Below, piece after piece: positions 25,658 to 33,478 of a stretch of 61,914 bases of DNA. The stretch lies in assembly GCA_018819175.1 (NCBI GenBank), contig JAHJQQ010000001.1:1-61914 (forward strand), written 5' to 3'. Each line of letters opens with the position of its first letter. The stretch's first letter is position 1. The stretch comes from Gammaproteobacteria bacterium. Lineage in GTDB: Bacteria; Pseudomonadota; Gammaproteobacteria; Thiohalobacterales; Thiohalobacteraceae. The notes under the pieces are model-generated. The model saw nothing but the letters and a program-made list of their open reading frames with translations. It did no database searches and had not been told where the DNA came from. Made by a program: the position numbers and the translations under genes.

Positions 25658-26614
25658 ATGTCTCCAACTACCAGAAACTTAGTTATCTCCGGCGCCTTGG
25701 CTGCCAGTGCCCTGGCAAGTGCCGAGCCGCTCACTCAAACGGCCTCCGTTGCTGCTGCACTGCCACAAGAGGTTGAGCGCATGGCCAGCCACATCACCAC
25801 GCCCGATGGCGTACAGCTCTACTACAAGGACTGGGGGCCGAGTGACGGCCAGACCGTTGTCTTCAGCCATGGCTGGCCACTGAACTCGGACAGCTGGGAA
25901 TCACAGATGATCTTCCTGGCGGAGCAGGGCTACCGCGTTGTCGCGCATGACCGACGCGGGCACGGGCGTTCCAGCCAGCCATGGGAAGGCAACGATATGA
26001 ATCACTACGCCGACGACCTGGCAACCGTGATCGAGGCGCTCGACCTGCGCGAAGTGACCCTGGTGGGCTTCTCCACCGGTGGTGGGGAGGTGGCGCGCTA
26101 TATCGGCCGTCACGGCACCGGCCGGGTGCAAAAAGCCGTGCTCATCAGTGCCGTTACGCCGCTAATGCTGCAGACACCCGACAACCCCACTGGCACGCCG
26201 ATGGATGTTTACAACGATATCCGCAAGTCGTCTCTGGACAATCGCTCGCAACTCTACCTCGACATCGCATCGGGCCCCTTCTTTGGCTTCAACCGGCCGG
26301 GCGCAACCGTGTCGCAGGGGCTGATCAATTCGTTCTGGAGCCAGGGCATGCAGGCGGGCCACAAGAACACTTTCGACTCCATCAAAGCGTTCTCGGAAAC
26401 GGATTTCCGGCAGGACCTGAAGAAGTTTGACGTGCCGACACTGATCCTGCATGGCGACGACGACCAGCTGGTCCCGATCGACAACAGTGCTCGGGCTGCT
26501 CACAGGCTGATCGAAGACAGCAAACTCATCGTCTACGAGGGCGGTCCCCACGGGATCACCGATACGCACAAGGACCGGCTTAATCGGGACTTGCTGGAAT
26601 TTCTTCGCGATTGA
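25658..26614 (+). CDS. Secreted alpha/beta hydrolase, non-heme chloroperoxidase-like
   Basis: This 318-residue alpha/beta hydrolase resembles the cofactor-free haloperoxidase/esterase group. After an N-terminal leader of about 42 residues it has FSHGWPLNSDSWESQM (oxyanion region), the nucleophile Ser in VGFSTGGGEVARYI near residue 145, an acid in LILHGDDDQLVPI near 265 and the catalytic His in GGPHGITDTHKD near 295. The leader (ISGALAASALASAEP) looks like a signal peptide, which is unusual for this family and suggests export. A second ATG near residue 42 (MASHITTPDGVQ) would give the usual cytoplasmic length. It is the last gene of the AraC-associated set. Confidence 0.88.
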   Translation: MSPTTRNLVISGALAASALASAEPLTQTASVAAALPQEVERMASHITTPDGVQLYYKDWGPSDGQTVVFSHGWPLNSDSWESQMIFLAEQGYRVVAHDRRGHGRSSQPWEGNDMNHYADDLATVIEALDLREVTLVGFSTGGGEVARYIGRHGTGRVQKAVLISAVTPLMLQTPDNPTGTPMDVYNDIRKSSLDNRSQLYLDIASGPFFGFNRPGATVSQGLINSFWSQGMQAGHKNTFDSIKAFSETDFRQDLKKFDVPTLILHGDDDQLVPIDNSARAAHRLIEDSKLIVYEGGPHGITDTHKDRLNRDLLEFLRD

Positions 26615-26704
26615 TCTGTACCGGGACGCTGCGGGAAACCGCGGCGTTTCCGGCTGCCCTGGGTAATGCCCTGATATTTGTGGTCACCCCTTAGCCAGCC
26701 CGTG

Positions 26705-26917
26705 TCAACCGTTCAAGGGGTCACCCCTTGATCCTACCCCTTGATCCTCCTTGATCGCCTTGATCGCTGACCCCTTGATCGGAATATTTTGGCTTAGAGT
26801 AAAAACCCCCACCAGCTTCTGAAAACTTCGCCCCATGGCTACGCGTTTCACGCTCTGGTGAGAGTCGGCCTTGTCAGCCTGTGACAAGCCAAACCAACGG
26901 ACGATGCATCGCATGCG
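26705..26917 (-). CDS. Doubtful small open frame
   Basis: This frame of about 70 residues from the internal ATG at 26917 is preceded by AGGGAGGA, a good ribosome binding site, and begins MRCIVRWFGLSQADK. The second half is encoded by repeated 'gatcaagg' phrases, and the product resembles nothing I know. It may be the start of a gene cut short by repeat insertion. Treat it as tentative. Confidence 0.2.
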   Translation of the reverse strand, partial: RMRCIVRWFGLSQADKADSHQSVKRVAMGRSFQKLVGVFTLSQNIPIKGSAIKAIKEDQGVGSRGDPLNG

Positions 26918-27233
26918 TCTTTCCTCCCTGATCTTATTATTTGTTGTTATTACTGCCCCGCTCACTTCACCATTTAAGGACGCTCTTATCAGTCCGTCAT
27001 TGCGAGGTGCGTAGTACCGTGATGATCTCTAACCATTCGATTCTACTTTACGAGGTTGCCGCGCTTCGCTCGCAATGACGGTTTAGTGATACATCATGGG
27101 ATGCTTAATTCCCTCATCCTGGCCTTCTCCCGGAGGGAGAAGGGATTCTGGTTATTATTGCTGTGGTGATGTGGGTGGTGCGTTGTTTGTTTTGTTTTGC
27201 TTTGGTTGGAAAATACGCACCCGGTTGCTGTGC

Positions 27234-27288
27234 GGTCAAGGGCTTTGTGCGTGTTTGTGCAGGAAGTCGATCAAATCGACGGGGGATT
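27234..27288. repeat. 55-bp direct repeat, copy 1
   Basis: This 55-base sequence starting 'ggtcaagggctttgtgcg' recurs at 28215-28269 with one mismatch. The two copies flank the BrnT/BrnA toxin-antitoxin genes, 981 bases apart. Each is followed closely by a REP-like palindrome. Confidence 0.85.
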
Positions 27289-27330
27289 TGGTCAGTGTGA
27301 GGTTGTTCGTGAGGATTATCCGGGAAACCG

Positions 27331-27416
27331 GTTCGCGGCCAAGGCCGCTCCTACAGAGAGGGCGTTGTTCTGCGCAGCTGTTGGGTGGTTATTGTAGGAG
27401 CGGGCTTGCCCGCGAA
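27331..27416. repeat. Pair of REP-like palindromes
   Basis: Two oppositely oriented copies of a REP-like unit ('gttcgcggccaaggccgctcctac' at 27331-27354 and 'gtaggagcgggcttgcccgcgaa' at 27394-27416) form a BIME-like pair. Single or paired relatives occur at 28286-28309 and 30193-30260. They are plausible targets of the RAYT at 22524-23252, though their ends differ from its inverted repeats. Confidence 0.7.
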
Positions 27417-27465
27417 GATTGCGCGGGTACTCCCGGTTCGAGGCCGATACTCAACCCCACGGACT

Positions 27466-27702
27466 TTATTTCACCGATTCGAGGATCGCGATTTCCTTTC
27501 TGAGCAGATCATTCGCCACATCGGACAAGGGGATGCCCTTCTTGGTTGCGATGGCGACGAGATACGCCTGTACCTCGGCATCCAGGTACACAGGCACGTT
27601 TAACGTCACGCCCGGTTGATGAAATTTCCCACGCGCTCCGCCTGAGAAGTCGATCTCGTCAGGTATGTCGTCGTTATCGGCTGGATTTTCGGTTGGTTTC
27701 AT
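27466..27702 (-). CDS. brnA: BrnA-type antitoxin
   Basis: This 78-residue antitoxin has a disordered acidic N-terminus (about 1-30, with DDIPDEIDFS, the type of segment that wraps the toxin) and a C-terminal ribbon-helix-helix-like DNA-binding part with VTLNVPVYLDAEVQAYLVAI and IPLSDVANDLLRKEI. BrnA normally neutralises BrnT and represses the operon as a BrnA2-BrnT2 complex. It lies 8 bases downstream of brnT, the usual toxin-first order for this family. Confidence 0.85.
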   Translation of the reverse strand: MKPTENPADNDDIPDEIDFSGGARGKFHQPGVTLNVPVYLDAEVQAYLVAIATKKGIPLSDVANDLLRKEIAILESVK

Positions 27703-27710
27703 GAGTTGAC

Positions 27711-28022
27711 CTATCGAGGTTCTTCCTCGTAATAACGCCGTTCACGCGGGGTGGCTGCACGTGCCGAGATAATGCGTATTCGAGCTTCGGCCAGCCCGGT
27801 TTCATGGAAAGTATGTGCCACCGCGAGCAGTACTCCACTTGTCGACCGTCCCAGTGTAAACCAACGGTCTTCTGACTGACTGTGAGCCACATCGTAAACC
27901 GTGATCGCCATGGCATCCAGAAAAACCGTAGCCGCCTGATCGAACATGATGCCGTGTTTAGTGGCATTAGCTAGTGCCTTGCCGATATCCCATTCAAAAT
28001 CATAGACGAGCTTGGTGCTCAC
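27711..28022 (-). CDS. brnT: BrnT-type toxin (ribonuclease fold)
   Basis: This 103-residue protein matches the BrnT family of small RelE-like ribonuclease toxins. Family features are FEWDIGKALANATKHGIMFD (the 'F.WD..KA..N..KHG..F' signature), AATVFLDAMAITVYD, RWFTLGRSTSGVLLAVAHTF and the C-terminal IRIISARAATPRERRYYEE. BrnT cleaves RNA and halts translation under stress. It forms a type II toxin-antitoxin pair with the downstream antitoxin. The pair lies between two 55-bp direct repeats in a repeat-rich island, which suggests horizontal arrival. Confidence 0.9.
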   Translation of the reverse strand: MSTKLVYDFEWDIGKALANATKHGIMFDQAATVFLDAMAITVYDVAHSQSEDRWFTLGRSTSGVLLAVAHTFHETGLAEARIRIISARAATPRERRYYEEEPR

Positions 28023-28517
28023 GTGGACATGTCCTTATGTCATCTTGGTTCGGAACAGCTGAACGTTGTGCATCCTGCATCAACGAATCATTGTTAATAG
28101 GATAGTCAGACAATCTTAGAGGTTCCAGGGTGATGGCATGAATTTTTTCATTGTTGAGCGGGGTGTTATATCTTCGCGCCACTCGCCGTCGCGGTTAGCC
28201 ATCGGCCTGCGTGTGGTCAAGGGCTTTGTGCGTGTTTGTGCAGGAGGTCGATCAAATCGACGGGGGATTGTGGATTGAGAGGGTTGTTCGCGGCCAAGGC
28301 CGCTCCTACGGGAAGAGATAGGTTCTGTGTCAGGGCGTAGGGCGCATTAGACCGTCGGTCGTGGACCGTGCGGACCACGCGGTGAAACGAAGCCGCTGAG
28401 GAAACGTAACGGTGACTTGAACGTGGCGGTGAGTTGTTGTGCGAATCCGCTCTGCTGAGTGGAACCACAACGGGGACAGAGCTGAAGATCTGTCCCCACG
28501 GCGGCGGTATATCGTGA
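28023..28517. other. Intergenic region with repeats
   Basis: About 500 bases separate brnT from ppx. The second 55-bp direct repeat is at 28215-28269 and a REP-like palindrome at 28286-28309. The rest shows no convincing gene; open frames on the - strand here are built partly from the repeats. Confidence 0.5.
28215..28269. repeat. 55-bp direct repeat, copy 2
   Basis: This is the second copy of the repeat found at 27234-27288, in the same orientation, with one mismatch (gaggtc here, gaagtc there). It closes the interval that holds brnT and brnA. Confidence 0.85.
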
Positions 28518-30035
28518 TCAGGTAAAGGACAATTTCAGATTCGCCGCTTCCAGATATTTCCGTTCTTCCACCAGATCCGCTTGGGTAAGCGGATGCGCAT
28601 CCAACCATCCTTCCGGGAAATCCAGCTTCAGCTGATTCCCCGAAATGCTGGCCTTCACCACGGGCGTGGACACATCGACGCGATCTCGGCGCAGGAGCGC
28701 TGCAAGCCGCAGCAACACGATTAAACGCCGCGCCGGCTCCTCCAAGGCTTTGGGCAAGGCTGCAAGTTCGACTTTCGGCAGTTTGCGACGATGACCGCGC
28801 ACCAGTGCCGCGAGCAGGGCCTGGTCGCGCACCGAAAATCCAGACAGGTCGGAATGCTGAATCAGATAGGCGCCGTGTTTGTGATATTGACTGTGCGCGA
28901 TCATCAGGCCGACTTCGTGCAGCGTCGCCGCCCAATGCAGCCAGGTCTGATACATGGGATGACTCAGCCCCCATGTATTGGCAAGCTGTTCGAGCAACCG
29001 TTGCGCGACAGCTTCTACGCGTTGGGCATGCTGTATATCAACTTGATAGCGAGTTGCCATGGCCTGAATCGCGGCCTCGCGCACATCGTCGTGATGAATA
29101 CGACCGAGCAGATCATAGAGCAGGCCTTCACGCAAGGCGCCCTGAGTGATCATCATGCGTTCGATTTTCAGTGCATCGAAGGTCGCACCCAGGATGGCGA
29201 GACCGCCGGCCAGCACCGGACGCCGATCATCTGGCAGGCCTTTTAATTTCAGCTTGTCGATATGTCCGGCATCGATCATTGCCTTGCGCAGTTTACGCAG
29301 GCCATCTTGCGTAATCCCCTGCTCCGTCCAGCCGGCTTCCACCAGCAGGTCCCGCACGGTACGAATCGTGCCCGAGGCGCCGGCGGCCATCTGCCAGCCG
29401 AGTTTGCGGAAGCGTTCTTGGATCGGTTCCAGTTCAAGTCCGGCGGCAACTTCTGCGTCCTGAAAATTTCCCTTGGTGAGTTTGCCACTGCGGAAAAATT
29501 GTTCCGTCATACTCACGCAACCCATATACAGGCTGTCCATGCGCACGGGCTTGAAGCCATCACCGATGATAAGTTCGGTGCTGCCACCGCCAATATCCAT
29601 GACCAGCCGCCGGCCGCCGCTGTCGGCCAGACTGTGCGCCGCGCCCAGATAAATCAGCCGCGCCTCTTCGACACCGGCGATGACCTCGATGGGATGACCC
29701 AGCGCCTGTTGCGCTTCCTCCATAAATTCCGGATCACGGGCGCGCCGCAACGTATTCGTGCCCACCACGCGGACACTCTCGGAGCCCAACTCGCGCAGAC
29801 GCTGACCGAAGCGCTGCAAACATTCGATGGCGCGCTTACGCACCTCGGGATCGATACGGTTCTGTTTCATCAAACCCGCGCCCAGCCGCACCGGGTCGCG
29901 CAGACGGTCGAGGACACGCAATTGTCCATCGTGCAACCGCGCAACGATCATATGAAAGCTATTTGAACCGAGATCGACCGCCGCGATGGGGGCCGATGTG
30001 CTGTTGTCCGGTGTAGGATTTTCTGACGCTGTCAC
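28518..30035 (-). CDS. ppx: Exopolyphosphatase (Ppx/GppA family)
   Basis: Ppx removes phosphate from the ends of polyphosphate chains; GppA paralogues hydrolyse pppGpp, and the two are hard to separate by eye. The 505-residue length and the C-terminal HD-like helical region with LHWAATLHEVGLMIAHSQYH favour Ppx. The N-terminal actin-like ATPase domain has the phosphate-binding motif IAAVDLGSNSFHMIVARL near residue 17 and RLVMDIGGGSTELIIGDG near 140. It would balance ppk at 18895 within the same window. It is not adjacent to ppk, and no PhoB box is visible upstream. Confidence 0.92.
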   Translation of the reverse strand: MTASENPTPDNSTSAPIAAVDLGSNSFHMIVARLHDGQLRVLDRLRDPVRLGAGLMKQNRIDPEVRKRAIECLQRFGQRLRELGSESVRVVGTNTLRRARDPEFMEEAQQALGHPIEVIAGVEEARLIYLGAAHSLADSGGRRLVMDIGGGSTELIIGDGFKPVRMDSLYMGCVSMTEQFFRSGKLTKGNFQDAEVAAGLELEPIQERFRKLGWQMAAGASGTIRTVRDLLVEAGWTEQGITQDGLRKLRKAMIDAGHIDKLKLKGLPDDRRPVLAGGLAILGATFDALKIERMMITQGALREGLLYDLLGRIHHDDVREAAIQAMATRYQVDIQHAQRVEAVAQRLLEQLANTWGLSHPMYQTWLHWAATLHEVGLMIAHSQYHKHGAYLIQHSDLSGFSVRDQALLAALVRGHRRKLPKVELAALPKALEEPARRLIVLLRLAALLRRDRVDVSTPVVKASISGNQLKLDFPEGWLDAHPLTQADLVEERKYLEAANLKLSFT

Positions 30036-30563
30036 TGCACTACAGCCCTATCATAGCGTTTAAATCGAAATTATAAGTCATTAGAGGGCGCAACTATAAC
30101 AGCCGATCTGGGTATGGGCCACGTGATGTTGCAGAGATCGAGTACAACGCGATCAGCGCTAGAAACACTGCCATCATGATGTGGCTTCCCTGGTAGGGAC
30201 GGCCTTGGCCGCGAACCGCAGGTGGTACAATCCTGTTCGCGGCCAAGACCGCTCCTACAGACACAGCGATACTCGCCAAACCCGTATATACACAGACTCA
30301 ACGTCGCATTGCGATATCTGTCTACAGGGCATTAAGACAACGATGCTCACGCCCATATTGGTCACACACCCAGACAAGACACGAGCAACACAAATTAGAT
30401 TGGGCTTACCCATCCCACTTCGCGTTGGGGTTTAGTACAATACCGTGATCAGACGAGATGGCTCCCTCATCCGGATGTCGAGCTTAGATATTGGCATCAT
30501 ACTTGCTTTTCACATTCTGCCGTCTGATTTCTGGCATTGGGAATGCCTAGGGAGGAATCGAAC
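30036..30563. other. Intergenic region with REP-like pair
   Basis: This stretch of about 530 bases holds two REP-like palindromes in opposite orientation at 30193-30216 and 30235-30260. No gene is supported. It should contain the promoters of ppx (- strand) and of the PilZ gene (+ strand). Confidence 0.45.
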
Positions 30564-30884
30564 ATGACGATGGAACATCGCTGGAGTGAAAGAAAACCGA
30601 TCGAAATGGAAGTTGCATTATTCTATGCGCCGGTCGGGACCGTTGTAGGCAAGACACGGGACATAAGTCTGGAAGGCATGTATGTACATGCTGATGGTGT
30701 CGACCTGCCTTTACATGCGGAACTGGAAGTCTCTTTCGTGACCCAGAACGGGACCGGAAGCACGCAAGAACACCACCTGCCCGCCTACGTGGTACATGCC
30801 AATGACAAAGGCATCGGCCTGATGCTGCGGCACGTGGATTACAGTGACTTCTATGCCCTCCGCTACATGCTGAGCGCCGCCTAG
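30564..30884 (+). CDS. PilZ-domain protein (c-di-GMP receptor)
   Basis: This 106-residue single-domain PilZ protein keeps both c-di-GMP contact motifs: RxxxR in HRWSERK near residue 5 and [D/N]xSxxG in TRDISLEGMYV near 33. Such proteins pass c-di-GMP signals to motility, pili or polysaccharide systems. The ATG at 30564 is chosen because GGAGG lies at 30551-30555, 8 bases upstream; the longer frame from 30537 has no such site. It stands alone. A GGDEF protein at 58228 could contribute to the same signal pool. Confidence 0.88.
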   Translation: MTMEHRWSERKPIEMEVALFYAPVGTVVGKTRDISLEGMYVHADGVDLPLHAELEVSFVTQNGTGSTQEHHLPAYVVHANDKGIGLMLRHVDYSDFYALRYMLSAA

Positions 30885-30898
30885 GAATTTGTGGATCA

Positions 30899-30960
30899 AG
30901 GCCGCTGCTGTCAGCGGCCCTGAAAACAACAACACCCCGTCGCAATGCGACAGGGTGTTG
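30899..30960. terminator. Two consecutive hairpins after the PilZ gene
   Basis: A GC-rich hairpin (GGCCGCTG/CAGCGGCC) at 30900-30919 is followed by a longer palindrome at 30930-30960 with arms CAACACCC and GGGTGTTG around a GTCGC/GCGAC inner stem. There is no strong T-run, so efficiency is uncertain; the position right after the stop codon suggests a terminator. Confidence 0.55.
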
Positions 30961-31190
30961 TGATCATCTACATTAAAACTGCAACATTACTTCTTCGTCA
31001 GGCTCGCGAAGAAAGGCTTTATACCTCGCTTTCATCTCACCGCTATTGCGCGATCTCGTGAACCAGAATGAGTCAATTGGAGATTATTCGCTCTGCTCAC
31101 CCCCTTCGGGGCCGCCCTGCGGGCGTTCTGCGCTCGCAAGCTCGCTTGTGCCACGGCGCTACGCGCCTCGCAATGACTGCTCAACGCCTG

Positions 31191-31537
31191 TCGGGTTACG
31201 CAAACGACACTAACCCGACCTACATGGAACGCATACTTATCTCTATCCGATGTAGGGCGGGTTAGGCGCCTTGTTTGCGCCGTAACCCGCCGAGCGTGCC
31301 GTCTGGCACACCTTTACAACGGCGTTGCGTGGCTTCGCAGAGTCTGTCGGGTTACGCAAACAACGCTAACCCGACCTACATGGAACGCATACTCATCTCT
31401 ATCCGATGTAGGGCGGGTTAGGCGCGTTGTTTGCGCCGTAACCCGCCGAACGTGCCGTCAGGCACACCTTTACAAAGGCGTTGCGTGGCTTTGCAGAGCC
31501 TGTCGGGTTACGCAAAAAACGCTAACCCGACCTACAT
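31191..31537. repeat. 156-bp tandem repeat, 2.2 copies
   Basis: Units run 31191-31346 and 31347-31502, with a partial third from 31503 to about 31537. Each begins tcgggttacgcaaa. Within each unit are two complementary segments (gggttacgcaaac...ctaaccc and gggcgggttaggcg...cgccgtaacccgcc) that can fold into hairpins. Copies differ at a few positions, so the duplication is not brand new. Confidence 0.9.
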
Positions 31538-31543
31538 TTAACG

Positions 31544-31568
31544 TAAGCAAGTGCCATTCTTATCTGAG
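31544..31568. repeat. Relic end of a RAYT-type element
   Basis: The sequence 'taagcaagtgccattcttatctgag' is a degraded match to the right end of the element at 59755-59785 ('taagtaagtgccattcgggtctgac'). It follows the tandem repeats directly and precedes a truncated outer-membrane gene fragment. Confidence 0.4.
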
Positions 31569-31576
31569 CATCTTGC

Positions 31577-31700
31577 CTAGAACACGTATTGACCTTGCAG
31601 ATAGACCTCGTCGAGATTATCGCTTATTACCCCATCGACATTCTCGCCCATGTGGCAGGTCAGCTTGGTGCAGCCATTGCGGAACATGCCGCCAGTGAAG
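31577..31700 (-). pseudogene. C-terminal fragment of an outer-membrane beta-barrel protein
   Basis: Read on the - strand, this stretch encodes about 40 residues containing GGMFRNGCTKLTCHMGENVD and ending DEVYLQGQYVF before a TAG stop. A final Phe after alternating hydrophobic/aromatic residues is the BAM-recognised C-terminal signature of outer-membrane barrels. In-frame stops occur immediately upstream, so only the 3' end of the gene remains. Its position downstream of a PhoX-like phosphatase hints at a phosphate- or anion-selective porin, but that cannot be shown from the fragment. Confidence 0.5.
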
Positions 31701-31720
31701 TCTTATCGACGCTATCGGGT

Positions 31721-31753
31721 AAAAAAATTAGGGCCGCGGATGCGGCCCTAATA
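31721..31753 (-). terminator. Terminator of the PhoX-like gene
   Basis: The perfect hairpin TTAGGGCCGC/GCGGCCCTAA has a short loop. On the - strand it is followed by seven T (complement of 31721-31727). It lies about 35 bases after the PhoX-like stop codon at 31786. The other side also has an A-run, so it may be bidirectional. Confidence 0.88.
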
Positions 31754-31785
31754 GCATAAAAAAAAACAGCTTCTATTTAGTGGTG

Positions 31786-33279
31786 TTATTTTCCGGATTT
31801 GACCTTGAATCCAGTAATCATGATGAGATCGTCGGTCGCATAGTCATCGACCATCGGCATGTTGCTGTCATCACTGTGTTGTATGGTCACATAGGCAGTA
31901 CGACCATCATTACTGAACATGAACCCCGTCGGCTCCGCTGATGTATCCTTCACGGACAGCATTTTCACACAACCATCCGATTTGATATCACGATCGGCGC
32001 CGTCCTGCAGGCAGGCGAACACGTCACCGTTGTTGTGATCCTCGATCACGTACAGATTGCCGGTGCCGGGCTGGAAGGCCAGATTGTCGAACGAATTGAA
32101 GTCCAGATCACCCTCGACGAAACGGTTGATCTCGACGCTGCGCAGATTGGCTTCGGCCACCAGTGGGTCGCTGTCGATGCCGCACACGACTTCAGCATAG
32201 TTCTTGGCGCCTTCATTCCCCGTGTTGGCCCAGCAGAAGCGGACACCGGGACCCGTGTAAAGCGGATCGCTGTGCAGGTCTTCCGGACGATAGAAGCCGG
32301 TCGCCAATTTGGCATCCGCATCCACACGGGCATTGGCGGCGTCAACCTGCACCCAGGCGGCGTTACCAATCTCACAGCCTTGACCGACCTGCTGCTTGTT
32401 GTTCACACAGGACACCTGCATCGCATAGCTGTTGCCCATGATCAGGGGCGACTGCGCCAGATCGGTAATCATGCTGTCGTCCAGACGGGGAACCGTCGGC
32501 ACGAACTTGAAGATCGCACCGCCGTCGGCATCCGGGCCGCCCGAACCGGGACGCTCTTCGTCACCACCGATGACCACGCCGGTGGGCAGCACAGTCAAAC
32601 CTTCCCAGGCCATGGTCGGCATGTTGTAGCGTTTGACAATGTTGTCGGGATCCGTCATATCGGCCGGCATTCCCGGCGCACCACGATCCAGCACGGTCTG
32701 CTCGGTGACGCTGAGCGGGTTCATGATTTCGACAGCGATACCATCGTCGGTTTCTTCCGTGGCCAGAATCGTGCCCCAGTCGGTGGCGCTGATACCGTCG
32801 CAGCGATCCATGCCGCGCAGAATGGTCTCGACCTTGCCGGTCGCCAGTTCGATGCGTTGCACCGAAGGATTGTATTTTTCGCTGCCATCGGCGAGCGTGC
32901 CGATCACTTCGCGGCCGCCTTCAACACAGCTGATCAAATGGGTCGGGTTCGCAACCGGATACAACGCCATCATGTCGGTGTGGTTGCCGGCTTCACGGGT
33001 CAGGTAACGTGCGCGCAGGCCTTTGGCCAGAAGTATCTGATCGTTGGCGGACTGCCCGGCGCTACGATAGGCGCCCGTGGTGGCCGGAGCGGATTCCACC
33101 AGGGGGCGATTGAAACCGAACAGCCGCTCGGACTGCGAGTTCAATAAATGCTCGACCTTGGCACCGAAATCTCCATGTTCATCGCGGTCGTTGTCCGCAT
33201 GCACTGGCGCGGGTATCGACATGGCACTGATTAGCGCCAGGCTCAGTGTGTGGGTAGCAAACTGTGTGCGTGCATTCAT
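31786..33279 (-). CDS. PhoX-like secreted phosphatase/phytase-type (DUF839)
   Basis: This 497-residue exported protein has a Sec-type signal peptide of about 28 residues (SLALISAMSIPAPVHA) and then a beta-propeller-like body. The body shows signatures of the DUF839/PhoX family: NPTHLISCVEGGREVIG, DRCDGISATDWGTILATEET, NMPTMAWEGLTVLPTG and GNLYVIEDHNNGDVFAC. PhoX enzymes are Ca2+- and Fe-dependent alkaline phosphatases usually exported by Tat; no twin-arginine is seen here. The ATG at 33279 with GAGGA 7 bases upstream is preferred over 33321. Four PhoB-like hexamers at 11-base steps lie upstream, and pstS is the next gene upstream. Phosphatase activity is inferred from family and context. Confidence 0.75.
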   Translation of the reverse strand: MNARTQFATHTLSLALISAMSIPAPVHADNDRDEHGDFGAKVEHLLNSQSERLFGFNRPLVESAPATTGAYRSAGQSANDQILLAKGLRARYLTREAGNHTDMMALYPVANPTHLISCVEGGREVIGTLADGSEKYNPSVQRIELATGKVETILRGMDRCDGISATDWGTILATEETDDGIAVEIMNPLSVTEQTVLDRGAPGMPADMTDPDNIVKRYNMPTMAWEGLTVLPTGVVIGGDEERPGSGGPDADGGAIFKFVPTVPRLDDSMITDLAQSPLIMGNSYAMQVSCVNNKQQVGQGCEIGNAAWVQVDAANARVDADAKLATGFYRPEDLHSDPLYTGPGVRFCWANTGNEGAKNYAEVVCGIDSDPLVAEANLRSVEINRFVEGDLDFNSFDNLAFQPGTGNLYVIEDHNNGDVFACLQDGADRDIKSDGCVKMLSVKDTSAEPTGFMFSNDGRTAYVTIQHSDDSNMPMVDDYATDDLIMITGFKVKSGK

Positions 33280-33372
33280 GTGGTAATCCTCAACAAGGTT
33301 GGATGGATCGCAGTGATCCATGGCATGCCCGACAGTCCATCTGCCGAACGCGTGCCATCCTAGGCAGGTGTT

Positions 33373-33411
33373 ATTGAGGTTCGATGACAGCGTAGTGAAA
33401 TTTCCATGAAC
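33373..33411 (-). promoter_or_regulatory. Candidate PhoB box array upstream of the PhoX-like gene
   Basis: On the - strand the hexamers GTTCAT, TTTCAC, TGTCAT and CTCAAT (complements of 33406-33411, 33395-33400, 33384-33389 and 33373-33378) repeat at exact 11-base steps. The start codon is about 95 bases further down. The outermost unit is degenerate; the inner three fit the Pho-box pattern well. Confidence 0.55.
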
Positions 33412-33421
33412 AGGAACGCCA

Positions 33422-33448
33422 CAAAAAACCCCCGCACAGGGCGGGGGT
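33422..33448 (-). terminator. Terminator of pstS
   Basis: The hairpin arms ACCCCCGC and GCGGGGGT enclose a short loop. Read on the - strand they are followed by a T-run (complement of 33422-33427). It lies about 30 bases after the pstS stop codon at 33479. Confidence 0.85.
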
Positions 33449-33478
33449 CAATGGAGGAGTTGATTGCTCTATTTTAGA

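Larger units (their letters stand above)
26615..27465. other. Repeat-rich intergenic region
   Basis: About 850 bases hold mostly repeats. 'ccccttgatc' phrases recur at about 26712-26780. An inverted repeat with 'ccgtcattgcgag' at 26994-27007 and its complement at 27069-27081 flanks a short spacer. A 'ccctcatcctggccttctcccggagggagaaggg' palindrome lies at about 27111-27151. A 55-base direct repeat is at 27234-27288. Two REP-like palindromes are at 27331-27356 and 27394-27416. A weak - strand frame (26705-26917) is listed separately. Confidence 0.6.

Noticed and set aside
28217..28468. 83-codon frame on the - strand upstream of ppx
   Set aside because: Its 3' part is the 55-bp direct repeat and its middle a REP-like palindrome, so the frame is a by-product of repeats.
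31191..31537. 156-bp tandem units as a CRISPR array
   Set aside because: The units are long and near-identical throughout, with no short repeat/unique spacer alternation and no cas genes.
32035..33147. 370-codon frame on the + strand opposite the PhoX-like gene
   Set aside because: It is the mirror frame of a well-supported secreted protein; the product is rich in His, Arg and Gln with no family resemblance.
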